NCBI RefSeq assembly: GCF_040839445.1
Contig: NZ_JBDPGJ010000003.1
Span: 186,001-250,000 of the forward strand
DNA: 64,000 nt
DNA from: Aquibium pacificus
GTDB taxonomy: Bacteria; Pseudomonadota; Alphaproteobacteria; Rhizobiales; Rhizobiaceae
Reading direction: 5' to 3'
Part shown: piece by piece, positions 1 through 12,397 of the stretch
How positions within the stretch are numbered: position 1 is the first letter of the stretch
Layout: the number at the start of each line of letters is the position of its first letter
Translations under genes and position numbers: made by a program
Notes under the pieces: model-generated
What the model was told of the DNA's origin: nothing
The model's database searches: none
Seen by the model: only the letters and a program-made list of their open reading frames with translations

Positions 1-241
1 CGTCGTCGATCTGGTCCTGGCGCCAGTTCTGCACCCAGATCAGCACGACGAACGCGATGAGCGAACCCTGGACGGACATGTAGTATCCGAACGGGAAGCC
101 CAGGAACGTGAACGAGTTGAGCGGTGCCGCCGCCCACGGGATGATGATTGCAAAGAGAACCCAGAGGGCCAGGATCACGTAGGTCAAGTTTCTGGTCTTG
201 ATCCAGTGCTGTGCCCGGGCCCCAGCGTCTGCGCTGGCCAT
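1..241 (-). CDS. DUF4212 sodium/solute symporter small subunit (5' part, cut by window edge)
   Basis: The reverse strand reads from ATG at 241 leftward for 80 codons and runs off the window. The protein begins MASADAGARAQHWIKTRN, followed by a hydrophobic helix (LTYVILALWVLFAIIIPW), a PLNSFTFLGFPFGYYM turn, and a second helix (GSLIAFVVLIWVQNW). This two-helix layout is that of the DUF4212 family, the small partner of acetate/solute:sodium symporters; the large subunit would be expected beyond position 1. A strong Shine-Dalgarno sequence (GGGGAGGT) lies just before the ATG. The substrate cannot be told from the sequence. The 128-bp gap to the divergent gene at 370 must hold both promoters. Confidence 0.8.
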   Translation of the reverse strand, partial: MASADAGARAQHWIKTRNLTYVILALWVLFAIIIPWAAAPLNSFTFLGFPFGYYMSVQGSLIAFVVLIWVQNWRQDQIDD

Positions 242-369
242 CGAAGTTACCTCCCCTCGAGCGTGCCCGCGCGGGATGCCCGGACACAAGCCGCCCCGAC
301 CAGGATGGATTCGGGGCTGTGTAAATGATTAACCTCGAATACCCCTTGTGCAAATAATCCTATCGTAGC

Positions 370-1065
370 ATGTCCAACGAGCCTTCCGGCCATCGGGTGA
401 GCATGAAGCACGTCGCCAGCCAAATCGTCGAAGCCGCCCGCTGGGTGCGCGAGAGCATCTCCAAACTGTCCATCCGGCGCGATTCGGCCCCGATCGACAG
501 TGTCGAGCGCGTCTGCCACTTCGCGCGCACCCGCGCCGCCCTGATCTCGCAGAAGAAGCTCTACGGCTACCTCAAGGAGAGAATGGGAACCCGCTATCCG
601 AAGATGTTCACCGACGAGATCTTCGTGCAGTCGATCAACGTCGCGAAGCTCCATGTCTACGCAGCCAGCCTCGCGGACCTCACGTGCTTCTGCGTCGCGA
701 ATGCCACCGGGGACCCGGCCTTCGCGAACGATGACCGTGACCGTATTGCGCGCGAGTGCTTCCGGGCGGGAATCGAGGAGAACACGGGCGAGGCATCGCA
801 GGCGGATCGCCAGGCCTGGATCGATGCCTTCGATGCACGTCTGGCGAAGACGGTCTGGTCCATGCGCCGCGCCGGCGGCCAGCACTTCATCGAATGTGGA
901 CCGGCGCTGATCCGCTGGGCTCCTATTGCCGACGAACTGAAGCGGTACGACCGCGAGATCGTGGAGAACTCCATACGCTACGCGTTCGTCGAGGTGCGGA
1001 CCGATTTCCTCAACCGTCTCGACGGTGTAGCCGTGGCAGGGGACTGGCGGCGGATCGACGGATGA
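370..1065 (+). CDS. conserved hypothetical protein, 231 aa
   Basis: This is an intact soluble-looking protein with no signal peptide or membrane helix. The sequence is rich in charged helices, with Cys residues in the HVYAASLADLTCFCVANATG and FIECGP segments. I do not recognise a named domain; proteins like it occur as uncharacterised genes in Rhizobiales. The start at ATG 370 has no clear Shine-Dalgarno sequence, and an internal ATG at codon 12 (403) is possible. It is divergent from the symporter subunit and sits ahead of pccA with a 114-bp gap, so co-transcription with pccA is uncertain. Confidence 0.65.
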   Translation: MSNEPSGHRVSMKHVASQIVEAARWVRESISKLSIRRDSAPIDSVERVCHFARTRAALISQKKLYGYLKERMGTRYPKMFTDEIFVQSINVAKLHVYAASLADLTCFCVANATGDPAFANDDRDRIARECFRAGIEENTGEASQADRQAWIDAFDARLAKTVWSMRRAGGQHFIECGPALIRWAPIADELKRYDREIVENSIRYAFVEVRTDFLNRLDGVAVAGDWRRIDG

Positions 1066-1179
1066 CGCAAACCCGCATTGCCGCGGCTGCATCGACCCGG
1101 GCGCGGTGTCGTGGCTATTGAGCCGGTGATTGCTTCTCCATAAGAAGGGAAGCGTGCGGAGTGGGGAAGCGCTGCTTTG

Positions 1180-3192
1180 ATGTTCAAGAAAATCCTGATT
1201 GCCAACCGTGGCGAGATCGCCTGCCGCGTCATCAAGACCGCCAGGAAAATGGGTATTGCGACCGTTGCCGTCTATTCGGATGCCGACCGCGACGCGGTGC
1301 ATGTCGAGATGGCCGACGAGGCCGTCCACATCGGTCCGGCAGCGGCCGCTCAGAGCTATCTGGTCGGCGAGAAGATCATCGAGGCGTGCAAGGCGACGGG
1401 CGCCGAGGCGGTGCATCCGGGCTACGGCTTCCTCTCCGAGCGCGCCTCCTTTTGCGCCGCGCTGGAAAAGGAGGGCATCGTCTTCATCGGTCCCAAGCCC
1501 CGGGCCATCGAGGCGATGGGCGACAAGATCGAATCGAAGAAGTTCGCCAATGCGGCAAAGGTGAACACCGTGCCGGGCTGGCTCGGCGTCATCGAGGACG
1601 CCGATCATGCAGTGAGGATCGCCGGGGAGATCGGCTATCCTGTGATGCTCAAGGCGTCCGCCGGCGGCGGCGGCAAGGGCATGCGCATTGCCTGGAACGA
1701 CGCCGAGTGCCGCGAAGGTTTCCAGTCTTCGAAGAACGAGGCGAAGTCCTCCTTCGGCGACGACCGCGTCTTCATCGAGAAGTTCGTCGTCGACCCGCGC
1801 CACATCGAGATCCAGGTGCTCGGCGACGGCCACGGCAACGTCGTCTATCTCGGCGAGCGCGAATGCTCGATCCAGCGCCGCAACCAGAAGGTCGTGGAAG
1901 AGGCTCCGTCGCCCTTTCTCGACGAAGCAACCCGGCGCGCCATGGGCGAGCAGTCAGTCGCTCTCGCCAAGGCCGTGGAATACCAGAGCGCCGGTACGGT
2001 GGAATTCATCGTCGACAAGGAGCGCAATTTCTACTTCCTCGAGATGAACACACGCCTTCAGGTCGAGCATCCGGTGACGGAACTGATCACCGGCATCGAT
2101 CTGGTGGAGCAGATGATCCGCGTCGCCGCTGGCGAGGAACTGTCGATCCGCCAGGAGGACATCAAGCTGAACGGCTGGGCGGTCGAGAGCCGGCTCTATG
2201 CGGAAGACCCCTACCGCAATTTCCTGCCGTCGATCGGCCGCCTGACGCGCTACCGGCCGCCGCAGGAGGGGCGTTTCGGCGACGTGGTGATCCGCAACGA
2301 CACCGGCGTCACCGAAGGCGCCGAAATCTCGATGTTCTACGACCCGATGATCGCCAAGCTCTGCACCTGGGCGCCGACCCGCATCGAAGCAATCGACGCG
2401 ATGTCGGACGCGCTCGACGCGTTCGTGGTCGACGGGATCGAGCACAACATCCCCTTCCTCGCGGCGCTGATGCAGCATCCCCGCTGGCGCGAAGGGCGGC
2501 TTTCGACCGCCTTCATCGCGGAAGAGTATCCGGACGGTTTCGAACCCATCCTTCCGACCGACGAGGAAAAGACCATCCTGGCCGCTGTCGCCCTGTCGGT
2601 CGAACTCCTGCGCAAGGATCGGCTGGACCGGCTGACCGGCCGTCTGGCACCCCACTCCGGCGTGCTGAAGGCCGACTGGGAGGTCAAGATCGGCGACGAG
2701 TACATTCCCGTCAGCATCACGGAAGGGATGATCTCGATCCCCTTCGAGATGGATGTCTGCGTCGCGGGGGGCGAACCATTGACCGTAGCGTCCGCCTGGC
2801 GTCCCGGCGAGGCGGTGTGGCAGGGAACCGTCGGGAAACGTTCCGTGACGGCGCAGCTGCGGCCGATCGCCAACGGCCTTCGCATCGCCTGGAAGGGCAT
2901 GTCGGTGACGGCCCGCGCCATGCTGCCGGCGACCGCCGCACTCGACCGGCTGATGCCTGTCAAGTTGCCGCCGGACACCTCTAAGCTGCTTCTGTGCCCG
3001 ATGCCGGGAATGGTCGTCTCGATCGCGGTCGAGGAAGGGCAGGAGGTCAAGGCCGGCGAGACGCTGGCCGTCGTCGAGGCCATGAAGATGGAGAATGTGC
3101 TCCGCGCCGACCGCGACCTGACGGTCACGAAGGTGAACGCCAAACCGGGCGAGAGTCTTGCGGTCGACGCCGTGATCATGGAGTTCGCCTGA
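1180..3192 (+). CDS. pccA: Propionyl/acetyl-CoA carboxylase, biotin-containing alpha subunit
   Basis: The 670-aa protein carries the biotin carboxylase and biotin carrier parts of an acyl-CoA carboxylase; with a beta subunit encoded elsewhere it carboxylates propionyl-CoA to methylmalonyl-CoA. The N-terminal half has the biotin carboxylase start (MFKKILIANRGEIACRVI), the Gly-rich ATP loop KASAGGGGKGM, and the FLEMNTRLQVEHPVTE motif. The C-terminus holds the biotinyl domain with EAMKMEN, whose lysine (about residue 636) is biotinylated. Its length and middle BT region fit PccA rather than acetyl-CoA carboxylase AccC (about 450 aa). ATG 1180 was chosen over the in-frame TTG just before it. No beta subunit is adjacent. 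Confidence 0.93.
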   Translation: MFKKILIANRGEIACRVIKTARKMGIATVAVYSDADRDAVHVEMADEAVHIGPAAAAQSYLVGEKIIEACKATGAEAVHPGYGFLSERASFCAALEKEGIVFIGPKPRAIEAMGDKIESKKFANAAKVNTVPGWLGVIEDADHAVRIAGEIGYPVMLKASAGGGGKGMRIAWNDAECREGFQSSKNEAKSSFGDDRVFIEKFVVDPRHIEIQVLGDGHGNVVYLGERECSIQRRNQKVVEEAPSPFLDEATRRAMGEQSVALAKAVEYQSAGTVEFIVDKERNFYFLEMNTRLQVEHPVTELITGIDLVEQMIRVAAGEELSIRQEDIKLNGWAVESRLYAEDPYRNFLPSIGRLTRYRPPQEGRFGDVVIRNDTGVTEGAEISMFYDPMIAKLCTWAPTRIEAIDAMSDALDAFVVDGIEHNIPFLAALMQHPRWREGRLSTAFIAEEYPDGFEPILPTDEEKTILAAVALSVELLRKDRLDRLTGRLAPHSGVLKADWEVKIGDEYIPVSITEGMISIPFEMDVCVAGGEPLTVASAWRPGEAVWQGTVGKRSVTAQLRPIANGLRIAWKGMSVTARAMLPATAALDRLMPVKLPPDTSKLLLCPMPGMVVSIAVEEGQEVKAGETLAVVEAMKMENVLRADRDLTVTKVNAKPGESLAVDAVIMEFA

Positions 3193-3225
3193 AGTACGTT
3201 TGATTCCGGTTCTGCGGCGGATTAC

Positions 3226-3260
3226 ATTCCCACCATTCCCACCATTCCCACCATTCCCCC
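3226..3260. repeat. Short tandem repeat of ATTCCCACC
   Basis: Nearly four copies of the 9-mer ATTCCCACC run head to tail between the pccA stop and dnaE. The repeat does not lie in a convincing gene. It could vary in copy number by slippage, but no regulatory role can be inferred from sequence alone. Confidence 0.85.
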
Positions 3261-3439
3261 GACCTTCGAATGCTGCCGGGGAGGGGCCTGATTCGACGGC
3301 TTACGGCTTGTTGCCGAGGCGCTTCACGGAAATCCTGATTCGCAGCTTTGCAAGGCGTGTGCGTGAGGGCCGGGCCTCGCGAACGATCCGTACTGAGTAG
3401 TGGACAGCCCGACATCACGGCTATCGGCACTGGACGCCC

Positions 3440-7018
<3,579 letters not shown>

Positions 7019-7150
7019 GCCTTCACGAAAGGCTCGCCGCTGTCATTCAAAGTGTTGCGTTCTCACGAGCCGGTCGCTTGCCACGCGCGCGGCGGCGCTC
7101 ACATACCTCTGGACGAAAAGTCAGACGCCGGACCCGAGAATCGGACGCCA

Positions 7151-7642
7151 ATGAGAAAGACAATCCTTGCCGCCCTGGGGCTCGCGCTTTGCCTGGGGTC
7201 GCCGGCCGCCGCTTCGGATACTGAATTCCTTCAGTCGCTGGAAGGAAACTGGACCGGCGGCGGTCCCGTCCGGATGACGGCGGCGTCCAAGCCTGTGAAC
7301 GTCTCGTGCCGCATCGTCGGCGACGCCGGCTCCGATACGATTTCCCTCAATGGCGACTGCCGCGCGATGCTCGTCTTCTCGACCCGGCTCGGGGCTGAAC
7401 TGAAGGTCTCGCAGGGGCGGTATGCGGGATCGTATGTCGGGTCGCCGCGCGGCACCGCCGACCTCGCCGGCAGCCGCAACGGCCGGACGCTCGAACTCGC
7501 GCTCCAGTGGCCGGGTCATCCGCAGGCCTCCATGACGCTCGCCAGTCCGAGCGAGAACGTCATGATCCTCACCACGGTTGAGAAGCACCCCGAGACCGGA
7601 AAACCGGTGGAAACCGCAAGGCTCGAATTGAAACGCGACTGA
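7151..7642 (+). CDS. Small exported protein of unknown function, 163 aa
   Basis: The start at ATG 7151 gives a clean Sec signal peptide (MRKTILAALGLALCLGSPAAA, cleavage after AAA). The mature part of about 142 residues contains EGNWTGGGPVRM near its N-terminus, two cysteines about 18 residues apart that could form a disulfide, and repeated beta-strand-like segments. It resembles uncharacterised periplasmic proteins of Rhizobiales. A longer reading from 7052 would put extra residues before the signal peptide and is rejected. It is convergent with hspQ. Confidence 0.75.
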   Translation: MRKTILAALGLALCLGSPAAASDTEFLQSLEGNWTGGGPVRMTAASKPVNVSCRIVGDAGSDTISLNGDCRAMLVFSTRLGAELKVSQGRYAGSYVGSPRGTADLAGSRNGRTLELALQWPGHPQASMTLASPSENVMILTTVEKHPETGKPVETARLELKRD

Positions 7643-7662
7643 GAAGCGGAGCCCGTCCGCGG

Positions 7663-7995
7663 TTAGTGCATCGCCGTCGGTTTCGGCTCGTAGCGTCCGT
7701 CGGGCGTCTTGACGAAGAACTCCGCGATCTGCGGATGCCGGACCGGCTCGCCGGACTCGTCCGGTACCAGGTTCTGTTCCGAGACGTAGGCGATGTACTC
7801 GCTCTCGGCGTTCTCGGCCAGCAGATGGTAGAACGGCTGGTCCTTGCGCGGCCGGATGTGCTCCGGGATCGCCTCGTACCATTCGTCGGAGTTGGCGAAC
7901 TCCGGATCGACGTCGAAGATCACGCCCCGGAACGGGAACAGCCGGTGGGAAACCACCTGGCCGATCTGGAACTTGGCTTGTCGTATAGAACGCAT
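7663..7995 (-). CDS. hspQ: Heat-shock / hemimethylated-DNA-binding protein HspQ
   Basis: The protein is about 110 aa and matches the HspQ/YccV family along its length. It contains AKFQIGQVVSHRLFPFRGVI, DPEFANSDEWY, RPRKDQPFYHLLAEN and YIAYVSEQNL, all hallmark segments. HspQ is known in E. coli as a heat-shock protein that binds hemimethylated DNA and acts as a Lon specificity factor. ATG 7995 (MRSIRQAKFQ) was taken as the start because family members begin just before AKFQIGQ; the alternative upstream start at 8007 adds four residues. Confidence 0.9.
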   Translation of the reverse strand: MRSIRQAKFQIGQVVSHRLFPFRGVIFDVDPEFANSDEWYEAIPEHIRPRKDQPFYHLLAENAESEYIAYVSEQNLVPDESGEPVRHPQIAEFFVKTPDGRYEPKPTAMH

Positions 7996-8113
7996 ATGTG
8001 TCACCACCCGCGATTATAAGTGGCGCAACCCGCACGCCAGTTCAATAGCGGTTGTGCTTGACGCACCGTCTCGCAGCGGCTAGCGCGACGGCGGTTCTCG
8101 GGCGCATTCATTC

Positions 8114-9082
8114 ATGGCAGACATCTTCGGGCTCGTACTACCGTTCTTCGGGCTGATCTTCCTCGGATTCATCGTCGCCAGAATCGTCCGCCAGCCGCTC
8201 GAAGCGCTCGGCTGGATGAACATCTTCATCATCTATGTCGCGCTGCCGGCACTGTTTTTCCAGCTTCTATCGCGGACGCCGATCGAGCGCCTCACGGAAT
8301 GGGGCTACATCTTCGGCGCGGTGTTTTCCACCTACGTGATGTTCGCTCTGATGTTCGTCGGCTCGGCGATCGTCTCGCGGGGCGAGATCGCGGAGAGCAC
8401 GATCAAGGGACTGGCCGCGGCCTACGGCAACATCGGCTACATGGGGCCGGGCATTGCTCTTCTCGCCTTCGGCGAGGCCGCGGCCGTGCCGGTCGCGCTG
8501 ATCTTCTGCTTCGAGAACATCATGCATTTCGCGATCGCGCCGATGATGATGGCGCTCTCCGGCGGCGAGAAACGCTCGTTCGGATCGCTGGTCCTCGACG
8601 TCGTCAAGCGGATCGTCCTCCACCCCTTCATCATAGCCACGGCCGTCGGGGTTTCTGCCGCCGCCTTCGCCTGGACGCCGCCCGAGGCGCTCCAGAGGCT
8701 TCTGGAGATGCTCGCCCGAGCGGCCGCGCCCTGCGCTCTCTTCACCATGGGGGTGACGCTGGCGCTGCGGCCGCTGAAGCGGGTTCCCCACGCCATGGCC
8801 TCGATCGCGGCGATCAAGCTGATCCTGCACCCCTTGCTCTGCTATCTGGTACTGAGTGCGATCGGCGACTTCGATCCCGTCTGGGTCTACACCGCCGTGC
8901 TGCTGGCCGGCCTTCCGACCGCGACCAACGTCTTCGTCATCGCCCAGCAATACGGCGTCTGGACGGAGCGGGCGTCGGCGAGCGTCCTGATCACGACGGT
9001 ACTTTCGGTCTTCACCGTCACCGGGCTGCTCTATCTGATCAAGAGCGGCGTGCTACCGCCCGACCTCTTCCCTGCGTCGTGA
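8114..9082 (+). CDS. AEC-family (auxin efflux carrier-like) permease
   Basis: The 322-aa inner-membrane protein has about ten hydrophobic segments arranged as two bundles, as in the AEC/malonate-transporter family. Typical features are the N-terminal FGLVLPFFGLIFLGF start, the central YGNIGYMGPGIALLAFGE segment and the late LLAGLPTATNVFVIAQQYG segment. The substrate is unknown; bacterial members move small carboxylates or auxin-like acids. Its last 30 bases overlap the end of the convergent monooxygenase gene. Confidence 0.88.
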   Translation: MADIFGLVLPFFGLIFLGFIVARIVRQPLEALGWMNIFIIYVALPALFFQLLSRTPIERLTEWGYIFGAVFSTYVMFALMFVGSAIVSRGEIAESTIKGLAAAYGNIGYMGPGIALLAFGEAAAVPVALIFCFENIMHFAIAPMMMALSGGEKRSFGSLVLDVVKRIVLHPFIIATAVGVSAAAFAWTPPEALQRLLEMLARAAAPCALFTMGVTLALRPLKRVPHAMASIAAIKLILHPLLCYLVLSAIGDFDPVWVYTAVLLAGLPTATNVFVIAQQYGVWTERASASVLITTVLSVFTVTGLLYLIKSGVLPPDLFPAS

Positions 9083-10264
9083 GAAGAGCTTGCCGAACCC
9101 GGATCCCGGCTCCAGCCCTTCGCGCATGAACATGGCGCGCAGCGGCGCGGATGCCCCCAGGAGGCCGAGCCCGGCGGAGCGGGCAAGCTGCGCCGGCAGG
9201 AGATCGGAGAGCAGCGAGCGGTTGAGCGCATTGACCGCTCCGGTGCGGGCGAGGATGTCGGGTCCCCGGCGCAGCGAATAGGCGCGCAGCGCGGCCGAGG
9301 ACCCAGGATCCTCCTTGTGGCTGCGCGCCGTCGCCACGAGATCGCGGATGTCCCGGATGCCGAGATTCAGCCCCTGGGCGCCGATCGGCGGGAAGACATG
9401 CGCGGCCTCGCCGACGAGCGCCACGCGCTTTCGCGCGAAGCTCGACGGCAACGCCGCCGAAAGCGGGTAAACCTGGCGGCCCGGTTCGACGGTGACCTTT
9501 CCGAGCATCGATTGCATCTGCTCCTCGACCAGCCCGGACAGCTCCTCGTCGCTGATCTCGGCGAGATGCTGCGCCCGCTCGGGGCGGAGCACCCACACCA
9601 GGCTCGATCGCTGGCCGGGCAGGGGCACCTGCGTGAACGGGCCGGTTTCGGTGTGGAACTCGGTGGAGACGTCGCCATGCGGGCGGTGATGGGCAAAGTT
9701 GAAGACCAGCGCCGCCTGCCTGTAGGCATGCGTGGCGACGCGGATACCGGCGGCTTCCCGCGCCTTCGAATTCCGCCCATCGGCGGCCACGACCAGCCGG
9801 GCGGCGATCGGCGGAGCCTCCTTCGGGAACGCCTCGACGAATTCGGCGCCCGCCTGCCAGTGCGACACGACCTCGCGAGTCCAGCTGATCTCCGCCCGCG
9901 CCGCTACCGCGGCTTCGAGTTCCCGCACCAGCGCGCCGTTGGGCATGTTCCAGCCGAAGGCTTCCTCTCCGATCTCGCTGGCGTGGAAGGAGACGGGACG
10001 GCTGCGCAGCAGGCGCCGCGTCGCGTCCACGATGCGCATCGCCCGCAGCGGCGCGCCATGCGCCAGCACTGCGTCCTTGAGCCCGAGTCCGTCCAGGAAT
10101 TTCAGGGACGGCATCATCAGGGCCGTCGTGCGGCGGTCCTCGCCGGAGGCGGCCGGACCGATCAGTTCGACGCCGAAGCCCGAATCGGCGAGCGCGAGGG
10201 CCGCGATCAGTCCCGCCGGCCCCGCACCGGCGACGATGATGTCTTTCGCGTCCGCCTTGTCCAT
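9053..10264 (-). CDS. FAD-dependent monooxygenase, UbiH/UbiF/Coq6 family
   Basis: The 403-aa flavoprotein shows all three family motifs: the N-terminal dinucleotide fold (IIVAGAGPAGLIAALALADS), the middle VVAADGRNSKAREAAG segment, and the FAD-ribityl segment VALVGEAAHVFPPIGAQGLN. The family hydroxylates the ubiquinone ring, and this gene probably does so, but related enzymes act on other aromatics, so no symbol is given. ATG 10264 (MDKADAKDIIV) places the FAD fold right at the start; a longer reading from 10291 is less likely. It is tail-to-tail with the AEC permease and divergent from pcs. Confidence 0.88.
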   Translation of the reverse strand: MDKADAKDIIVAGAGPAGLIAALALADSGFGVELIGPAASGEDRRTTALMMPSLKFLDGLGLKDAVLAHGAPLRAMRIVDATRRLLRSRPVSFHASEIGEEAFGWNMPNGALVRELEAAVAARAEISWTREVVSHWQAGAEFVEAFPKEAPPIAARLVVAADGRNSKAREAAGIRVATHAYRQAALVFNFAHHRPHGDVSTEFHTETGPFTQVPLPGQRSSLVWVLRPERAQHLAEISDEELSGLVEEQMQSMLGKVTVEPGRQVYPLSAALPSSFARKRVALVGEAAHVFPPIGAQGLNLGIRDIRDLVATARSHKEDPGSSAALRAYSLRRGPDILARTGAVNALNRSLLSDLLPAQLARSAGLGLLGASAPLRAMFMREGLEPGSGFGKLFSRRREEVGR

Positions 10265-10537
10265 CGCGCAACCCTCGATCCTGTTCCGCACGTCTCGGTG
10301 CGGTCCTTGTATATGGCGGCTGGAGGTCTCCGATCAACGCGGCGCGATGCATCATGGCTTGTGCGGCGGACGGCGCTGACTGTACTGTCCGTGCGAGAAT
10401 CCGCGGGAGGACAAGGGACGAATGGTTGCACGGGGCCCGACGCGGTCGGATAGACAGGGGAGACCGCTGGATCGCTCAACCGTTTCGCCGCGTTGTTTGC
10501 GAATGGCCGTCTATTCGAAGCAGGACCGGCATCGACC

Positions 10538-11314
10538 GTGAACAAGAATATCATCGGCCGCAAGCTCGCCGAACGGATTCCCCTGAGCCGCAAGAAGGTG
10601 ACGTGGCCGCAGGCGCGCGCCTTTTCGGTTCATCTGCTCACCGCCTCCGGCTCTTTCCTGGCATTCCTGTCGCTCGTGGCCGCGAGCGAGGAGCGCTGGA
10701 CGGCCATGTTCTGGTGGCTGGGCCTCGCCCTCTTCGTCGACGGGATTGACGGGCCGATCGCGCGCAAGCTGCAGGTCAAGACGGTGCTGCCGACCTGGTC
10801 CGGCGACTTGCTCGACAACATCATCGACTATGTCACCTACGTGCTCATTCCCGCTTTCGCGCTCTACCAGCGCGGCTTCATGGGCGAGGGGCTGTCGTTT
10901 CTGTCGGCCGCCATCATCGTGGTCTCCAGCGCGATCTACTACGCCGACACGGGGATGAAGACGAAGGAGAACTTCTTCAAGGGGTTTCCGGTCGTCTGGA
11001 ACATGGTCGTGTTCACCCTCTTCGTCATCGAGCCGGGTGAATGGGTGTCGTTCGCCGTCGTCGTCTTCGCAGGCATTCTCACATTCCTGCCCATCAATTT
11101 CCTGCATCCCGTGCGCGTCCAGCGGCTGCGCAACATCAATTTGCCGATCTTCTTCGCCTGGTGCATCTTCGGGGCGATCGCCCTCGTCCAGGACATGCGG
11201 GCATACGACTTCGTGAAGATCGGCATTGCCGTCACCGGCGTCTATCTGTTCGTCATCGGCGGGATCATGCAGTTATTTCCGTATCTTGGAGCAAGGAGTT
11301 CAAAGAGTGCCTAA
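10538..11314 (+). CDS. pcs: Phosphatidylcholine synthase
   Basis: This membrane enzyme condenses choline with CDP-diacylglycerol, the bacterial Pcs route to phosphatidylcholine. The CDP-alcohol phosphotransferase motif DG-x2-AR-x8-G-x3-D-x3-D is seen in VDGIDGPIARKLQ followed by SGDLLDNIID. Several transmembrane segments follow, and WPQARAFSVHLLTASGSFLA near the start is characteristic of the rhizobial enzyme. The start is uncertain: GTG 10538 (VNKNIIGRKL) is preferred, with TTG 10493 upstream as an alternative; neither has a strong Shine-Dalgarno sequence. The gene overlaps the following qor by 8 bases, so the two are translationally coupled. Confidence 0.9.
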   Translation: MNKNIIGRKLAERIPLSRKKVTWPQARAFSVHLLTASGSFLAFLSLVAASEERWTAMFWWLGLALFVDGIDGPIARKLQVKTVLPTWSGDLLDNIIDYVTYVLIPAFALYQRGFMGEGLSFLSAAIIVVSSAIYYADTGMKTKENFFKGFPVVWNMVVFTLFVIEPGEWVSFAVVVFAGILTFLPINFLHPVRVQRLRNINLPIFFAWCIFGAIALVQDMRAYDFVKIGIAVTGVYLFVIGGIMQLFPYLGARSSKSA

Positions 11315-12284
11315 GGCAGTGAGAGTTCACAACCACGGCGGCCCGGAAGTCCTGGTCTATGAAGACGTCGACGTCGGTTCACCGGGAGCGGGTCAGGTTC
11401 GCGTGCGGCATACCGCGATCGGCCTGAACTTCCTCGACACCTATTTCCGCAGCGGCCTCTATCCGGCGCCGAACGGCCTGCCGCTGATCGCCGGCAATGA
11501 GGCCGCGGGCGTGGTCGAGGAGGTAGGCGAGGGCGTCGACTGGCTGAAACCGGGCGACCGCGTCGCCTACGTCGGCCCGATCGGATCCTACTGCGAAGCG
11601 CGGGTCATGCCGGTCGGAACGCTCGTCAAGGTGCCCGACGGCGTCACCGACGACCAGGCCGCGGCCATGATGCTGAAGGGTATGACGGCCGAGTATCTGC
11701 TCAACCGTACCTTCAAGGTGAAGCCGGGCGACACGATCCTCTACCATGCGGCCGCCGGCGGTGTCGGCCTTCTGGTCGGCCAGTGGGCGAAGCACATCGG
11801 CGCGACCGTCATCGGAACGGCCGGCGGTCCCGAAAAGGTCGCGCTCGCCAAGGCCCACGGCTTCGATCACGTCATCGACTACAATTCGCAGGATTTCGTC
11901 GAGGAGGTGAAGTCTCTAACCGGCGGGAAAAAGTGCGACGTCGTCTACGATTCGGTCGGCAAGGACACGTTCCCCGCATCGCTCGACTGCCTGCGGCCGT
12001 TCGGGCTCTTCGTCAGCTTCGGCCAGTCGTCAGGACCCATCCCGCCGTTCAACCTGGGCATTCTCTCGCAGAAGGGATCGCTGTACGCCACGCGGCCGAC
12101 GCTGTTCACTCATGCGGCACGGCGCGAGGACCTTGAATCGATGGCCGCGAACCTCTTCGACGTCGTGGCGAAGGGCATCGTGAAGGTCGAAATCAACCAG
12201 CGCTACGCCCTGAAGGACGCCGCGCAGGCCCATACCGACCTCGAAAACCGCAAGACCACCGGTACGACGATTCTCCTGCCTTGA
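11307..12284 (+). CDS. qor: NADPH:quinone oxidoreductase
   Basis: The 325-aa protein belongs to the zinc-free medium-chain dehydrogenase/reductase group. It has the N-terminal PKAVRVHNHGGPEVL pattern, NFLDTYFRSGLYP, and the NADPH-binding segment AAAGGVGLLVGQWAKHIGA. These enzymes reduce quinones by one electron with NADPH. GTG 11307 was chosen because it gives the standard length and is preceded by AAGGAGTT, which lies inside the end of pcs. The upstream in-frame extension to 11226 overlaps the pcs membrane domain and is rejected. Confidence 0.92.
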   Translation: MPKAVRVHNHGGPEVLVYEDVDVGSPGAGQVRVRHTAIGLNFLDTYFRSGLYPAPNGLPLIAGNEAAGVVEEVGEGVDWLKPGDRVAYVGPIGSYCEARVMPVGTLVKVPDGVTDDQAAAMMLKGMTAEYLLNRTFKVKPGDTILYHAAAGGVGLLVGQWAKHIGATVIGTAGGPEKVALAKAHGFDHVIDYNSQDFVEEVKSLTGGKKCDVVYDSVGKDTFPASLDCLRPFGLFVSFGQSSGPIPPFNLGILSQKGSLYATRPTLFTHAARREDLESMAANLFDVVAKGIVKVEINQRYALKDAAQAHTDLENRKTTGTTILLP

Positions 12285-12397
12285 TATTGTGCCGGAATTG
12301 TTGAAGCTCTTTCAATGAGCAGGTCGCTTTCCGCGGCGCGAGGGGCGCGCCTACGATCGCGATCGGGAACATAAAGAAAAAGAATGGGGTAGGCAGT

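Noticed and set aside
247..1833. 528-codon open frame on the reverse strand across the start of pccA
   Set aside because: It is antisense to the strongly supported pccA gene and the 370-1065 gene; such long antisense frames are expected in GC-rich coding DNA and the translation has no domain character.
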